DNA from: Amia ocellicauda
Taxonomy: Eukaryota > Chordata > Actinopteri > Amiiformes > Amiidae
NCBI RefSeq assembly: GCF_036373705.1
Contig: NC_089851.1
Span: 48,853,470 to 48,917,469 of the forward strand
Length of the DNA stretch: 64,000 bases
Reading direction: 5' to 3'
Shown here: positions 1 through 11,584 of the stretch, piece by piece
Position numbering within the stretch: position 1 is the stretch's first letter
How the letters are laid out: every line of letters begins with the position of its first letter
Notes under the pieces: model-generated
What the model was told of the DNA's origin: nothing
The model's input: the letters and a program-made list of their open reading frames with translations, nothing else
Databases searched by the model: none
Translations under genes and position numbers: made by a program

Positions 1-1201
1 GTAGGCTGTGCACCTTACCACTCTGCCTGAATGACAGATGTAACATTTTTTATACAAGCAGATTATGTATATTATTATGTATGTATACCTTTAAGCATGA
101 AAAAAGGGTAGCTGATCTTCAGACTCCCCCTGTGCACCTGTCCACCCTGTGAAATTGATAACATCTCTTCAGTCAAAAAGCATATTTCAGTTTTTTTGTA
201 TTCGTTTTAAGACCAGTAGCTAAGGCAATAATAATAATAAAAAAAAAGTGTTTTTCAAACGGGGACTGACCAAAAAAGCCATAGTTTGTTTTAATTTAAG
301 TTTATTTAAAAATATGTATAAAAAAGCACAACAGAATTTAAACGTACAAAAGAGAGCAGCATATCACAATAATAAAAACATATAGCAACTGTGACCTTGA
401 TGTACACACAAACATAACCATGAATAATAAAAAGAGAAAATTACTATGTTTTTGTATACAATGCTAGGTGAGGGACATTTAATTAATATTTTAGTCAGTT
501 TCCTAAAACCCCAGTCCCCACCCAGGTATAACCAGCTTGCTTTTTCTGTGGTCCACATAAAAGTTATTGACAAGTGTGAACCTGTTTCAAGTAATTGTGA
601 TCAACAATAGTAGTATCCAAATGTTGTCAGTTGTCAGTCTGTAGACTACTGAAAAATACTATTATACTGTCATCCCCCGACTTACCTCATCTCGTTTTAT
701 GTCCTTCCGCCCTTATGTCGGCAACATTGCACTGAGCAGATGCATGGGAGGGGCCCCAGAGCTTCATTCTGCAGTCAGCGCTTGTATAAAAATCATCTCT
801 GTTCTCTCTAATATGTTTTTTGAACAGTTAATTTAACTGTTTACTCCTGGATTTTCAGGATGGTTTCGAATAGGTTCTCGACTTGATTGATTAGCATCGA
901 TGGCCTCGGAACCAATTACGATGTAACTTTTGGGGGTGACTGTAATATGGGTATAGAATGATATATATGTATAAGCTTCAGTAATAACTCTTTCTGGGTT
1001 TTATCATTCACTAGCACACAGCATTCAAGTTAACATAATTTTCAATACATTTCTTAAGGCTAATTATAAAACAAACCTATAATTCTATAACTATGGGTTG
1101 GCATGTAATTGTATTTTCTGTGGATCATAAAAAGTGAAAACTAATGAGAAATTCTATGACTGTACAAATCTCAGCACTGCCCACCCACACATAATATCTA
1201 G

Positions 1202-1242
<41 letters not shown>
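1..1242. other. Intergenic, no gene seen
   Basis: AT-rich sequence with no convincing exon, RNA gene or element end. A pure (TA)n tract at about 1206-1244 abuts the next element, as expected for a transposon family that inserts at TA dinucleotides. Confidence 0.6.
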
Positions 1243-1247
<5 letters not shown>

Positions 1248-2138
1248 GATCAGCCTTAACATTATGACTACCTGCCTAATATTGTGTAGGTCCCCCTCTT
1301 GCTAAAGAGCCCTGACCCATCGAGGCATAGACTTCACTAGACCTCTGAAGGTGTGCTGTGGTAGTTGGCACCAAGACGTTAGCAGCAGATCCTTTAAGTC
1401 CTGTAAGTTGCGAGGTGGGGCCTCCATGATCGGACTTGATTGTCCAGCACATCCCACAGATGCTCGATTGAATTGAAATCTGGGGAATTTGGAGGCCAAG
1501 TCAACACCTTGAACTCGTGATTCATCAGACCAGACCAACTTCTTCCATTGCTCCTTGGTCCAGTTCTGATGCTCACGTGCCCATTGTAGGCACTTTCGGC
1601 AGTGGACAGATGTCAGCATGGGCACCCTGACTGGTCTGCAGCTACGCAGCCCCATACGCAACAAACTGCGATGCACTGTGTGTTCTGACACCTTTCTATG
1701 AGAACCAGCATTAACTTTTTAAGCAATTTGAGCTACAGTAGCTCGTATGTTGGATCGGACCACACGGGCCAGCCTTCGCTCCCCATGTGCATCAATGAGC
1801 CTTGGCCGCCCATGACCCTGTCGCCGGTTCACTGCTTTTCCTTCCTTGGACCACTTTTGATAGGTACTGAACACTGCAGACCGGGAACACCCCACAAGAG
1901 CTGCAGTTTTGGAGAAGCTCTGACCCAGTCGTCTAGCCATCACAATTTGGCCCTTGTCAAAGTCGCTCAGATCCTTACGCTTGCCCATTTTTCCTGATTC
2001 TAACACATCAACTTTCAGGACAAAATGTTCACCTGCTGCCTAATATATCCCACCCACTGACAGGTGCCATGATAATGAGATTATCAGTGTTATTCACTTC
2101 ACCTGTCAGTGGTCATAATGTTATGGCTGATTGGTGTA
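1243..2138 (-). mobile_element. Tc1-like element, internally deleted (family 1, copy 1)
   Basis: Both ends carry the same inverted terminal repeat: ACCGATCAGCC.TAACATTATG on the left and its reverse complement on the right. A subterminal inverted repeat (CACTGACAGGTG / CACCTGTCAGTG) lies inside the right end. Read on the minus strand from about 1988, the body encodes the N-terminal helix-turn-helix half of a Tc1 transposase (starting [14 protein letters not shown]), then a second part up to the first catalytic aspartate (WSDESR). It then jumps straight to the region before the third catalytic residue (VLTWPPNSPDFNSIEHLW) and the C-terminus. The middle of the catalytic domain is missing and there are frame breaks, so the copy cannot make active transposase. 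The same junction occurs in the copy at 34614-35453. Confidence 0.88.
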
Positions 2139-2643
2139 TATATTGTTTTACTAAAAAGTAATTTTAAGGTCAAGGCAATTGAATAAAATGTCTCACAAAG
2201 AGTTTTAACAAGATAAAAATGCATAAAACATATGTACAAGCAGCAGTATTAATTTTCCTTTTAAAAAACAGTTAATGCTCTCATTTGTTATTCCAGCAAG
2301 GTTGAGTATAGAGTATATTTATTTTAGTTTCTGCAGACGTAAAATTATATATATTTATCTACTCAAGTTAAAAGGCTGTGGGTCTATATTCAGTATCCAT
2401 ACTGGCGTGTCCAAACAGTTTAAAACACTTATATGTTTGAAATGAGATGGAATAGTACCATACTGAATATATTAAACACTCAAAAAACATTTATGCTAAT
2501 ATTCCCCTGTCTTCCCAAGATCGTTACGATGTTATAGGTTTATGGCCTTCATACTTCTAACTTATGCAGTTTTCCTAGGAACATTTCCTAAAGATTCAAA
2601 TTAATACATTTAAAAAAATAATATTAATATTTTTGAGCCAAAA
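2139..2643 (-). other. Probable ccr9 3' untranslated/downstream region
   Basis: This stretch follows the ccr9 stop codon on the minus strand and has no other coding signal. An AATAAA-type signal on the minus strand near 2319 could be the polyadenylation site. That is inference from position only. Confidence 0.35.
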
Positions 2644-3678
2644 CTATAATGATAATGCCGCTGTGGTATCTGTATCGGACATTACAGGTGACCTTTTGGG
2701 GCCAGAATGAAAGTTGTTGTTCTGTCTTAGGCAGCCAAATAACTTCAGAATTTTTAGCAGATCATTTCTGAATCGTACCCCAATAAAGGCATACAAGAAT
2801 GGATTGAGACAACTGTGCATGTATGCTAAACTCTGCATTATCTGATGTGCAATGTCAAACCTGTTGGACATGTCACAGTCAGTGATAGTTACATTGGCAG
2901 CATCTATTGCCTTCACCACCAAAATGCCATTGTATGGAAATTGTGAAAGAACAAACACAGTTACAACAGCTAATATTACTTTCAGTGCCTTGTGTTTCTC
3001 AAAGTTTTTTGCTTGCAGAAGTGTCTGGACAATTACTGTATAACAGAACAGCATGACTGCTAATGGAAAGCAAAAGCCCATGCTAATTTGTATAGCCAGA
3101 ACAAGTATTTTTGTGTTGTTGCTGTCAGTGGAAGGGTAAACCATTTTACACAAATTATTTTTTTCCTCTGCAAAATAGAACTCTGGCACTGATAAACATA
3201 TAGCAAGCAACCAAACAACAACACAAACTAATTTGCTGTAAAAGAGCTGCTTAGCTTTGGTGTTCTGTGTTTTTGTAGCTCTGACAATAGCATAGTATCT
3301 ATCAACACTGATACAGGTGAGCAAAAGCATACTGCTGAAGAAGTTAATTTTGTAGATGCCAGACACAATTTTGCACATTCCAGTCCCAAAGATCCAACCA
3401 CTTGTGGAGTCTGCTGCCCAGAAGGGCAACGTGAACAGGAAAAGCAGATCAGCAATGGCCAGGTTCAACAGGTAGACATCTGTCATGGTCTTTAGTCTGT
3501 TCTTGAAGTGGGCATATATCCCAACAACAAGTAGGTTGCCCACAGCTCCAAGTAGACAGATTATCCAGTACAAGGGGGGTTCATAATATCCACGGAATTC
3601 CCTCACAAAGCTCTTGTCACACATGCCACCAAAGAATTCAGCAGTGGTGGAAGTTACGTCTTCATAATCATCATAATT
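2644..3678 (-). CDS. ccr9: C-C chemokine receptor 9-like GPCR (main coding exon)
   Basis: The product is a seven-transmembrane chemokine receptor. In mammals CCR9 binds CCL25 and guides thymocyte and gut T-cell homing. The exon starts after a good acceptor (TTTTTCAG at 3679-3686 on the minus strand) and opens with an acidic, tyrosine-bearing N-terminus (NYDDYEDV, possible tyrosine sulfation). Class A hallmarks visible: LNLAIADLLF in TM2, DRYYAIV after TM3, SQFPYN in TM6, and SCLNPFLYAF in TM7. Four extracellular cysteines (MCDKS, GMCKIV, NLCKMV, TDCDMS) can form the two usual disulfides. CCR9-specific similarity includes CKMVYPS in loop 2, the QAK..EKHKALKV loop into TM6, and the C-terminal end ALSL. 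An open frame continues 8 codons past the acceptor to an ATG at 3702, but that is intronic. As in mammalian CCR9, the true start should lie in a small upstream exon, which I could not locate. LZTFL1 nearby supports orthology. Confidence 0.9.
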   Translation of the reverse strand, partial: NYDDYEDVTSTTAEFFGGMCDKSFVREFRGYYEPPLYWIICLLGAVGNLLVVGIYAHFKNRLKTMTDVYLLNLAIADLLFLFTLPFWAADSTSGWIFGTGMCKIVSGIYKINFFSSMLLLTCISVDRYYAIVRATKTQNTKAKQLFYSKLVCVVVWLLAICLSVPEFYFAEEKNNLCKMVYPSTDSNNTKILVLAIQISMGFCFPLAVMLFCYTVIVQTLLQAKNFEKHKALKVILAVVTVFVLSQFPYNGILVVKAIDAANVTITDCDMSNRFDIAHQIMQSLAYMHSCLNPFLYAFIGVRFRNDLLKILKLFGCLRQNNNFHSGPKRSPVMSDTDTTAALSL

Positions 3679-4261
3679 CTGAAAAACAAAAATGCAATAC
3701 ATTTCTTTGTTGGCAGCACCACAATATGTGTAATGTACACATTTTTGTCTAAGGAGTTTATATTCCTGTTGACTACTGTTATGAAATAAACTTGGTAACT
3801 CCTATAAATATGCATACAATGTGCTGGATATAATAATGACCTAATTCTTAGAAACTTTAAATTTGTGATTATGTAGAAATGTCCTACTTTCCATTTTGCT
3901 ATGAACATAGCAAGCCAAACTGCTGTACACAGTTGGACAGTGTTCAGGATTTGTAGTCAAGTGATTATACACACCTGCAATTACTAAAATCAGAAGCCAC
4001 AACTAGACAGAATTTAATATAATTATCTGTCTATTCTATTGATTGTAAAAGGCTTAAAACCAATCTTGTCATTTTAGCCTAGATACTGTATAAGACTACT
4101 CAGGAGGATTATATGAATGTGCCCAGTGGTTAGGGCAGGATTAAATAAAAAATGTTTGCACTGCTAGTCGCCTGCAGAAGCATTAGCGGCATGTCTGTGA
4201 ATGGATATCACACTGCTAAACTTTCATGGTATTAAATCTAACCCGATAAGTGCTGCAAAAT

Positions 4262-4575
4262 TACCTTCTCGCAGCAAATTTTTCTTGCACAACGTGAGGG
4301 AATAAAACACAACTTTCACACGGCCATTACTAGAACTGTGTTTTATTTTTAGTTAGGTGCTACTTTCTTCTATTTTTTATGTAAACACCATGATGTACAG
4401 TTATGTTATTTGCTATTAGCGGCTGGTTAAAGTTGTATGTAATCCCACCAAACAATACAGTGGGAGTGGTCACATCTTCGCTGTATTAAATGAAGAAAAT
4501 TTCTGCGAGAAAACAACCTGAAAATGCTCTCGCAGCTCCTCTAGTTTTAGACAACTTCTATGTTGTCTAAAAGCC
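4262..4575. repeat. Short fold-back structures
   Basis: TTCTCGCAGCAAATTTTTCTT near 4265 recurs inverted near 4492-4512. A second perfect hairpin has 11-bp arms at 4545-4555 and 4562-4572 (TTTTAGACAAC). Together they suggest a decayed MITE, but no clear terminal repeats or target duplication were found. Confidence 0.4.
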
Positions 4576-5404
4576 TCTCGCACTTACAAGAAAATGTAAA
4601 GAAAGCCCGTTCGGCATAGGTTTACATAGGTGCTGTTCCATGGGTTTATTCACACGCCTCCGCGGCTCTATGTTTACAGTGGAAATAACTGCTTATTGCT
4701 ACAGTAACCGTAATAATGGTGTACAGTGCGCATAAGAAATTAGATGTGGCGCCCAACATCCATGCAAAAAAAATGTTGCCTATTGTTTGTGCAGAGAGAA
4801 ATATGTTGATATTGAATTTTATATTATGTTTTATTCAGCAATGTGTCAGGGTTCATTTCAGTTATGGTTTTTATGTATTTTGTCAATACTTATTCAGGGA
4901 TGAGAATGGTGGTTTGAAAAATGTTGGAAAAGAAGTTGGTGCTAATTTGCATAATGTATTGATGACGTCACATTAGTTACTAGTGTATACATTTGTTGTA
5001 CAGGTAATCCATATAAACAAAATAAAACATCCCCCCTAATTTAAAATAATCTCAAACAGTAACCATGATTTTATTTATTTTTACAAGCACGCGGTTTATG
5101 TATAGGTATTGATTTTACTTGCATGAAACATGTTAACTTTCCAGTAAAAGCACCTTACTCATAATAAACTATGCGCGGTAATGTATGTATGTTAACTTTA
5201 ACTTTCGGAAATAGCGAATCGGTGTAAACCCCTTGATTAATAAACACCGGTTCAGTAACAATAGAAAAGATACAACTATATTGAAAGTAGTAAATACTGA
5301 AGACACCAGAACACAGTAACCTTGACATTTAAGTTAACTATAATAAAAAGGTTCCCTTCTTAAAGTTCAGTTTGTGTCAACATTATATAGCCTATTTTCC
5401 ATAT

Positions 5405-5406
<2 letters not shown>

Positions 5407-5451
<45 letters not shown>
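5407..5451. repeat. (AAT)n microsatellite
   Basis: About 14 uninterrupted AAT units. Confidence 0.95.
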
Positions 5452-5784
5452 CGGTTGATTGCAAAGAACTTGCACTAGTATGAAGCTGCGTACTAACCAC
5501 GGGATAATCTAGTACACTGCTTTCAGTTCTATGCAGTACACACTGGTCTCAGGGACTGAACATACACTGACTCTTTTCGTTTCATGCCCTCTCCCTATGC
5601 TCCTCCCCATTACACCGCCATTACCACATTAAACCTTTATTGGGTGTGGTGGCACACTACAGTATTTAAACATTGTCAATGTACATTAACGAGAAAAAAA
5701 AAGTGATTGTCACGTTATATTTCATTAAAAAAAATACTCGGAAATCCGTGGATCCGCAGAAAACTTTCAACACTGCTGCCAATA

Positions 5785-5838
<54 letters not shown>
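5785..5838. repeat. (AAT)n microsatellite
   Basis: About 17 AAT units. In one plus frame it gives a spurious poly-asparagine open frame. Confidence 0.95.
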
Positions 5839-7391
5839 TATACAGGTGTTATCAATGGCGGCTTCAGTTTTTATTTTATTATTTTTTCTTCTACTGATAT
5901 TTGTAGCCGCCACGAAGTACAGGCATGTAGGTTTGTATCAGCGGGTAGATGAATGCTTTTGATTTACAGCACGGAGCGCCAGATTGCTTTATTTATATCC
6001 TTTCATGAGCCATCACTTCCTCACGCAGGGACCATGTGTGGCTTCTGCCTTCCAGTTTCTCTTCAATAACAAACACTGTGATTGGCTGGCTGTGCTTCTC
6101 GTACTGCCGGCCCATCTCGGAAGCCACGCCAGCAAAACATGTCTCATCCCCGTTCACAGGTCCTCATAGTTTAGATTTAAATCAGCGAGAAGATGCTCTG
6201 CAAGATTCCCTCCTGCGACTCTTCACGTTCACATCTTGCAAACATTTTGTATTTAATCCTTGGACAACCTTCTGCATTTAAACAAATACTACTTTTCTGT
6301 AACACTACCATTGTTATTTAAATCTGAAATATAAAATTGAAAGGTCTTGTATTATATTCTATATTAAGAATTAAAAGATTGGAATGCACAAATAGTTTAT
6401 TTTTCTTCCTGTTAGCAAAAATATTAACAGGAGAAGAAAATGTAAAACAAAGTAAATGTGCTGCTATTAAATTCACTTTTACAGTTGGTAATGGAAAAAC
6501 AAGTGTTTATCTCACATATAGAATGTCTGTATATGGCCCACACGCATGTAAGTGGTTAAGTCTTCTACCAAAAGCATGAACTGCTTCTTTCATCGTTTTG
6601 TGTAACATACTTCATATTCCTAGTTTCTCCACCTTGCACAGCACTCAGGTGCACTATAAATCACCCAAACCACATCCTTTTCTTTTTACGTTGAACCAGA
6701 CAGTGTCTGTCTGTTGTGGCAACATTTTCACTTTTACAAAATAACAACCTAAATAATGGAGCACTGAAGTAAAGTAAAAGATCTGTAGACACACCAAATA
6801 AGATGTGTGCCAACTTGTAATTACTACTATTACTACTTCTACCACTAATTTCTACTTAAAAAATATTTTAAATCATGTACTTTGGGCAAGTATATGTCAG
6901 TCATATTCCCATCTTTGCTTAACAACTTGGGTGCATTTAGTATAATGTTTAGTTCACTTTTGAACAGCACATCTACATGTAAGACATTCTGTGTGCCAAG
7001 ATTGCTCTTAATCTCACAGTTTGCCTCATGTAATATTATTGTATATTGCTTAAGTCTTACTCATTTACTTAATATTTCCTAATTAGTATTCCATCTCTTT
7101 AATTGAAATCTTACTCTTAAAAAAATATTTTATACAGATAAGATATTTCAATTACATCATACAAATTAAATGTATGCTTTTATTTCTTCTTCTGAGATCT
7201 TTTAGAATGCTAACTATATTTTTAGTAAAACCATTTTTCTCCTGAAACTTTGACTTCCAGCTATAAAGTAGAAAAAAACAACACATTCATCTTGTAAGAT
7301 ATACTAGAGAGTACCATATTTTCTCTACCATGGAAGATTCTTTCTGCATGGGAGACTGTGTCCCCTGACAGTCTGTAGTTTAACTGTTATA

Positions 7392-8922
7392 CAGTGAGGG
7401 AAAAAAGTATTTGATCCCCTGCTGATTTTGTACATTTGCCCACTGACAAAGAAATGATCAGTCTATAATTTTAATGGTAGGTGTATTTTAACAGTGAGAG
7501 ACAGAATAACAACAAAAAAATCCAGAAAAACACATTTCAAAAAAGTTATAAATTCATTTGCATGTTAATGAGGGAAATAAGTATTTGACCCCTTCGACTT
7601 AGTACTTGGTGGCAAAACCCTTGTTGGCAATCACAGAGGTCAGACGTTTCTTGTAGTTGGCCACCAGGTTTGCACACATCTCAGGAGGGATTTTGTCCCA
7701 CTCCTCTTTGCAGATCCTCTCCAAGTCATTAAGGTTTCGAGGCTGACGTTTGGCAACTCGAACCTTCAGCTCCCTCCACAGATTTTCTATGGGATTAAGG
7801 TCTGGAGACTGGCTAGGCCACTCCAGGACCTTAATGTGCTTCTTCTTGAGCCACTCCTTTGTTGCCTTGGCTGTGTGTTTTGGGTCATTGTCATGCTGGA
7901 ATACCCATCCACGACCCATTTTCAATGCCCTGGCTGAGGGAAGGAGGTTCTCACCCAAGATTTGATGCTACATGGCCCCGTCCATTGTCCCTTTGATGCG
8001 GTGCAGTTGTCCTGTCGCCTTAGCAGAAAAACACCCCCAAGGCATAATGTTTCCACCTCCATGTTTGACGGTGGGGATGGTGTTCTTGGGGTCATTCCTC
8101 CTCCTAAAAACACGGTGAGTTGAGTTGATGCCAAAGAGCTCGATTTTGGTCTCATCTGACCACAACACTTTCACCCAGTTCTCCTCTGAATCATTCAGAT
8201 GTTCATTGGCAAACTTCAGACAGGCCTGTGCAGGGGGACCTTGCGGGCACTGCAGGATTTCAGTCCTTCACGGCGTAGTGTGTTACCAATTGTTTTCTTG
8301 GTGACTATGGTCCCAGCTGCCTTGAGATCATTAACAAGATCCTCCCGTGTAGTTCTGGGCTGATTCCTCACCGTTCTCATGATCATTGAAACTCCATGAG
8401 GTGAGATCTTGCATGGAGCCCCAGACCGAGGGAGACTGACAGTTATTTTGTGGTTCTTCCATTTGCGAATAATCGCACCAACTGTTGTCACCTTCTCACC
8501 AAGCTGCTTGGCGATGGTCTTGTAGCCCATTCCAGCCTTGTGTAGGTCTACAATCTTGTCCCTGACATCCTTGGACAGCTCTTTGGTCTTGGCCATGGTG
8601 GAGAGTTTGGAATCTGATTGATTGATTGCTTCTGTGGACTCCCTTTAAGTGAGTGCTCCTAATCTCAGCTCGTTACCTGTATAAAAGACACCTGGGAGCC
8701 AGACATCTTGCTGATTGATATGGGATCAAATACTTATTTCCCTCATTAACATGCAAATCAATTTATAACTTTTTTGAAATGTGTTTTTCTGGATTTTTTT
8801 GTTGTTATTCTGTCTCTCACTGTTAAAATACACCTACCATTAAAATTATAGACTGATCATTTCTTTGTCAGTGGGCAAACATACAAAATCAGCAGGGGAT
8901 CAAATACTTTTTTCCTTCACTG
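7392..8922 (-). mobile_element. Tc1-like transposon, family 2 copy A
   Basis: The element is bounded by CAGTGAGGGAAAAAAGTATT and its slightly mutated inverse, next to a TA. Each end carries a second internal copy of the AAGTATTTGA(T/C)CCC motif about 180 bp inside, which is the IR/DR arrangement of fish Tc1 elements that bind transposase at paired direct repeats. The transposase reads on the minus strand. Unlike copies B and C, its leader carries only one arm of the 44-bp palindrome. Confidence 0.93.
7599..8596 (-). pseudogene. Tc1 transposase, broken (copy A)
   Basis: Starts [17 protein letters not shown], the paired-like DNA-binding domain of a DD34E Tc1 transposase. A 17-bp deletion after KVPL (near 8230), relative to copies B and C, shifts the frame. 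The catalytic segments follow: LWSDETK, then an in-frame TAG after GTMDGAM (7968-7970), then [10 protein letters not shown] and [11 protein letters not shown], with a normal stop after the final TKY. It has one frameshift and one nonsense codon and would be inactive. Confidence 0.92.
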
Positions 8923-11529
8923 TTTGTTCCTACACGGTATGTACCCATATCCTTAAGTTCATGGCCATCTTAGCAAACAACTAGACAAAAGGGGGCCCAT
9001 GGTTACACGTGATCGAATCATGTTCTGATATTATGATACAGATGTGTTCAAAAATAATTGGACAGGATTAAAACCTTCAGTCTACACCTGAAAATAGAAA
9101 TCAAGGGAAAGAGAAGACAAAGGAAGACCAGAGGAAGACTTCAGAAGACAAACCAGGCTGAGAAGAATAGGGTATTGTCTAATTCCTTTTTCTGCAAGTC
9201 ATATTTAATAATGTATTAATATCACACATGAGAACAGAAAAATATCTAAAATGTAGCCATGCATATGGGCTGATGTCGGGAGGCCACCTAGGCACCCAAT
9301 AGGGTCCAGGGGCAAAGCCCTAGAAGGACCTTTTAATATTTAATGTGTATATCTGTCACTACAATTATGTAAAATGAACAATGAACAATGTCAGTTATCA
9401 CCCTACAACTACCAACAGTATTAAATAAAACAAAATAAAATAAAACACACCACATCCACTTAATGAAATTATAATTACAAGAGATAAAATTTAATACAAA
9501 TTACAGCAGGGATTACACAGCCCAAAAAGAGGGCACTGGGAATTGGAAATACACATTAATAAAGCATAGCAGGAGTATGGATAGTAGTAACAGTGGGATC
9601 GTTTTTATAAAACAAACAAACAACATCAAGAAACATCAGCATGGCATTCAGCACTTAAAATACTGTGACTGTTTCTTTACAATAACTTAAAGCTATCAAA
9701 TGCATTCATGTTTTCAAAAAATAATATGTGTATTTGTCAGTTATGTTTAATCATTTTTGAGTTGCCTTCCCTCCACTGTTTGTTAAATAAATTTCGACTT
9801 CTTCATTTAACCAGGACCAGCGCAGTTTATTTTGTTAAGTATAGCTGAATATATTTATTTTATACATGAAGATTCACGAGCATTACCGATTGACATCACT
9901 TGTTTTAAAACCAGAACTGAGCTATATCCCGATGCCTGATTGGCCTATTTTACAGTGTGACTGTAGTGTATGTGACAAATCATCGATTCGGATACAACGC
10001 TCTCTCCCCCGCTTATTGACTTGGCCACAAGACGACTTAATGCGTGTGTATGTGTATGTACTGCACGCAACGAAGGGAATGGCTAAACGATGGAATTCGA
10101 AAATTCGGAAAATTGCACACGTTTCCCCAAGAAAAGAATACGTTTGGTATGAGTTTTAATTAAACCGGAAAACATACGTCTGGGAAAAAAAAAAAAGTAA
10201 AACCCAGTGGTGGTGATTCAGCCAAATGTTAATTTACTTCCAGTGTGCTTCACAATTGGATATTACACTGATTCTAAATTGAACAGACATTTTGCTTGTG
10301 TGTATTTTTTTTCTTTCCCAGAATATTGTTCACAACATCTAACAGAACGTTAAACTAGTAAAAAGGGGGAAATGCATTTCTGCTTCAAAAGTCCACTTGC
10401 CAATCATGCAATTTTATTTCCAGTACGTTTACATAGCCTTCTCTTCAACTGCTTCCAAATTGGTAAATTACATAGACGCACACAGATTACAGGTATCTGT
10501 GTCCTGAAAACACATTAATAACATGCCACACCTACTATTGAACCTGAACTTCTAATTTATTTTTCAGAATTTCAGTAAAGCACGCAGGTTACCTCAAATG
10601 GAGCTGGTGGGCTGAAATAGTATCTATTTAATTATTCTTACCATCCGTAAGTCAGTAACTTATTATAAGTCAATTAATGAATAATTCAATTTGAATTCAA
10701 ACGTATAATCATTTCATAGTTCCTATAACCACCCGCCCCCCCAAAAAAAAAGCCCAATGAGAAATTATTGTAGAAACACATTTATAAATAGGTTAATATG
10801 CATACACACAAAACATGTGCACTACTTACATATGTTGTACTTGCATATGTTGCACTTGGCATCTTGTCTTCTCCTCTAGAAGTATCCTTTGTCTAGCTTA
10901 AAAATGCTGTAATAAATAAAATAATCATTACCGACACAACATACTTCTGTTTACACGTTTACCTTTCCTCATCCTACACGTCCCTTACATTGCTCTGTTT
11001 ATTATAATAATGTATAATCCTTAATGTTAACCCTTCCCTCCCTATCTGCAATGCGTTCCGTTAAACTTGTTTGTTAAACTTGTTTGGTTAATTTGTTATT
11101 TCATATGACATATTTAAGTGGGTGCTAACTCTGTTACCCAAAGTTTTCTGAAAAAATAAATAAAAATAAATAGTTGAACCTAAACAAAATATATTTTTTA
11201 TTATACTTGGAAAAGTTTCACTTACTATGTTCAGCGTCTTCTTTTCTATGTGAAGCTTTCTCCTCAGTGATTTGCAATGCCTGTTCTTTGAAGCCATTCT
11301 GAGTATAAAAGTGGTTTGTAGCCTGTGTGGTTAACGTGCAATAGGCTGCCGTGACATGAACTACAGCACATCAAACCACATGACGTGCATCCTCAGCTTT
11401 GTTTACAATCATTGATAAGCGAGGAATTATAGGCGTAAACAACCAACTGGGTATTTTCGTAACTTCCCCTTTACTCATCATCAGCAACATATCACTAACA
11501 GGGACTTGTCACAAACATAACGTTGCATG

Positions 11530-11584
<55 letters not shown>

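Larger units (their letters stand above)
3679..7391. other. ccr9 upstream/intron region, no further gene seen
   Basis: This should contain the first ccr9 exon(s) and promoter, but no short ATG-containing exon could be picked with confidence. It includes a diverged fold-back (about 4262-4514) and two (AAT)n arrays. The open frames here are low-complexity or have no recognisable homology. Confidence 0.5.

Noticed and set aside
2644..3678. CCR5 or CCR2 as the identity of the receptor
   Set aside because: Loop 2 (CKMVYPS), the loop into TM6 and the C-terminal ALSL fit CCR9 better, and LZTFL1 is the neighbour of CCR9.
3679..3702. ATG at 3702 as the start of the chemokine receptor (MYCIFVF...)
   Set aside because: The eight codons lie upstream of a strong splice acceptor (TTTTTCAG) and are hydrophobic, unlike a chemokine-receptor N-terminus. 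Mammalian CCR9 also begins in a separate exon.
5707..5952. Small protein with a poly-asparagine run
   Set aside because: It is only a translation of an (AAT)n microsatellite with random flanks.
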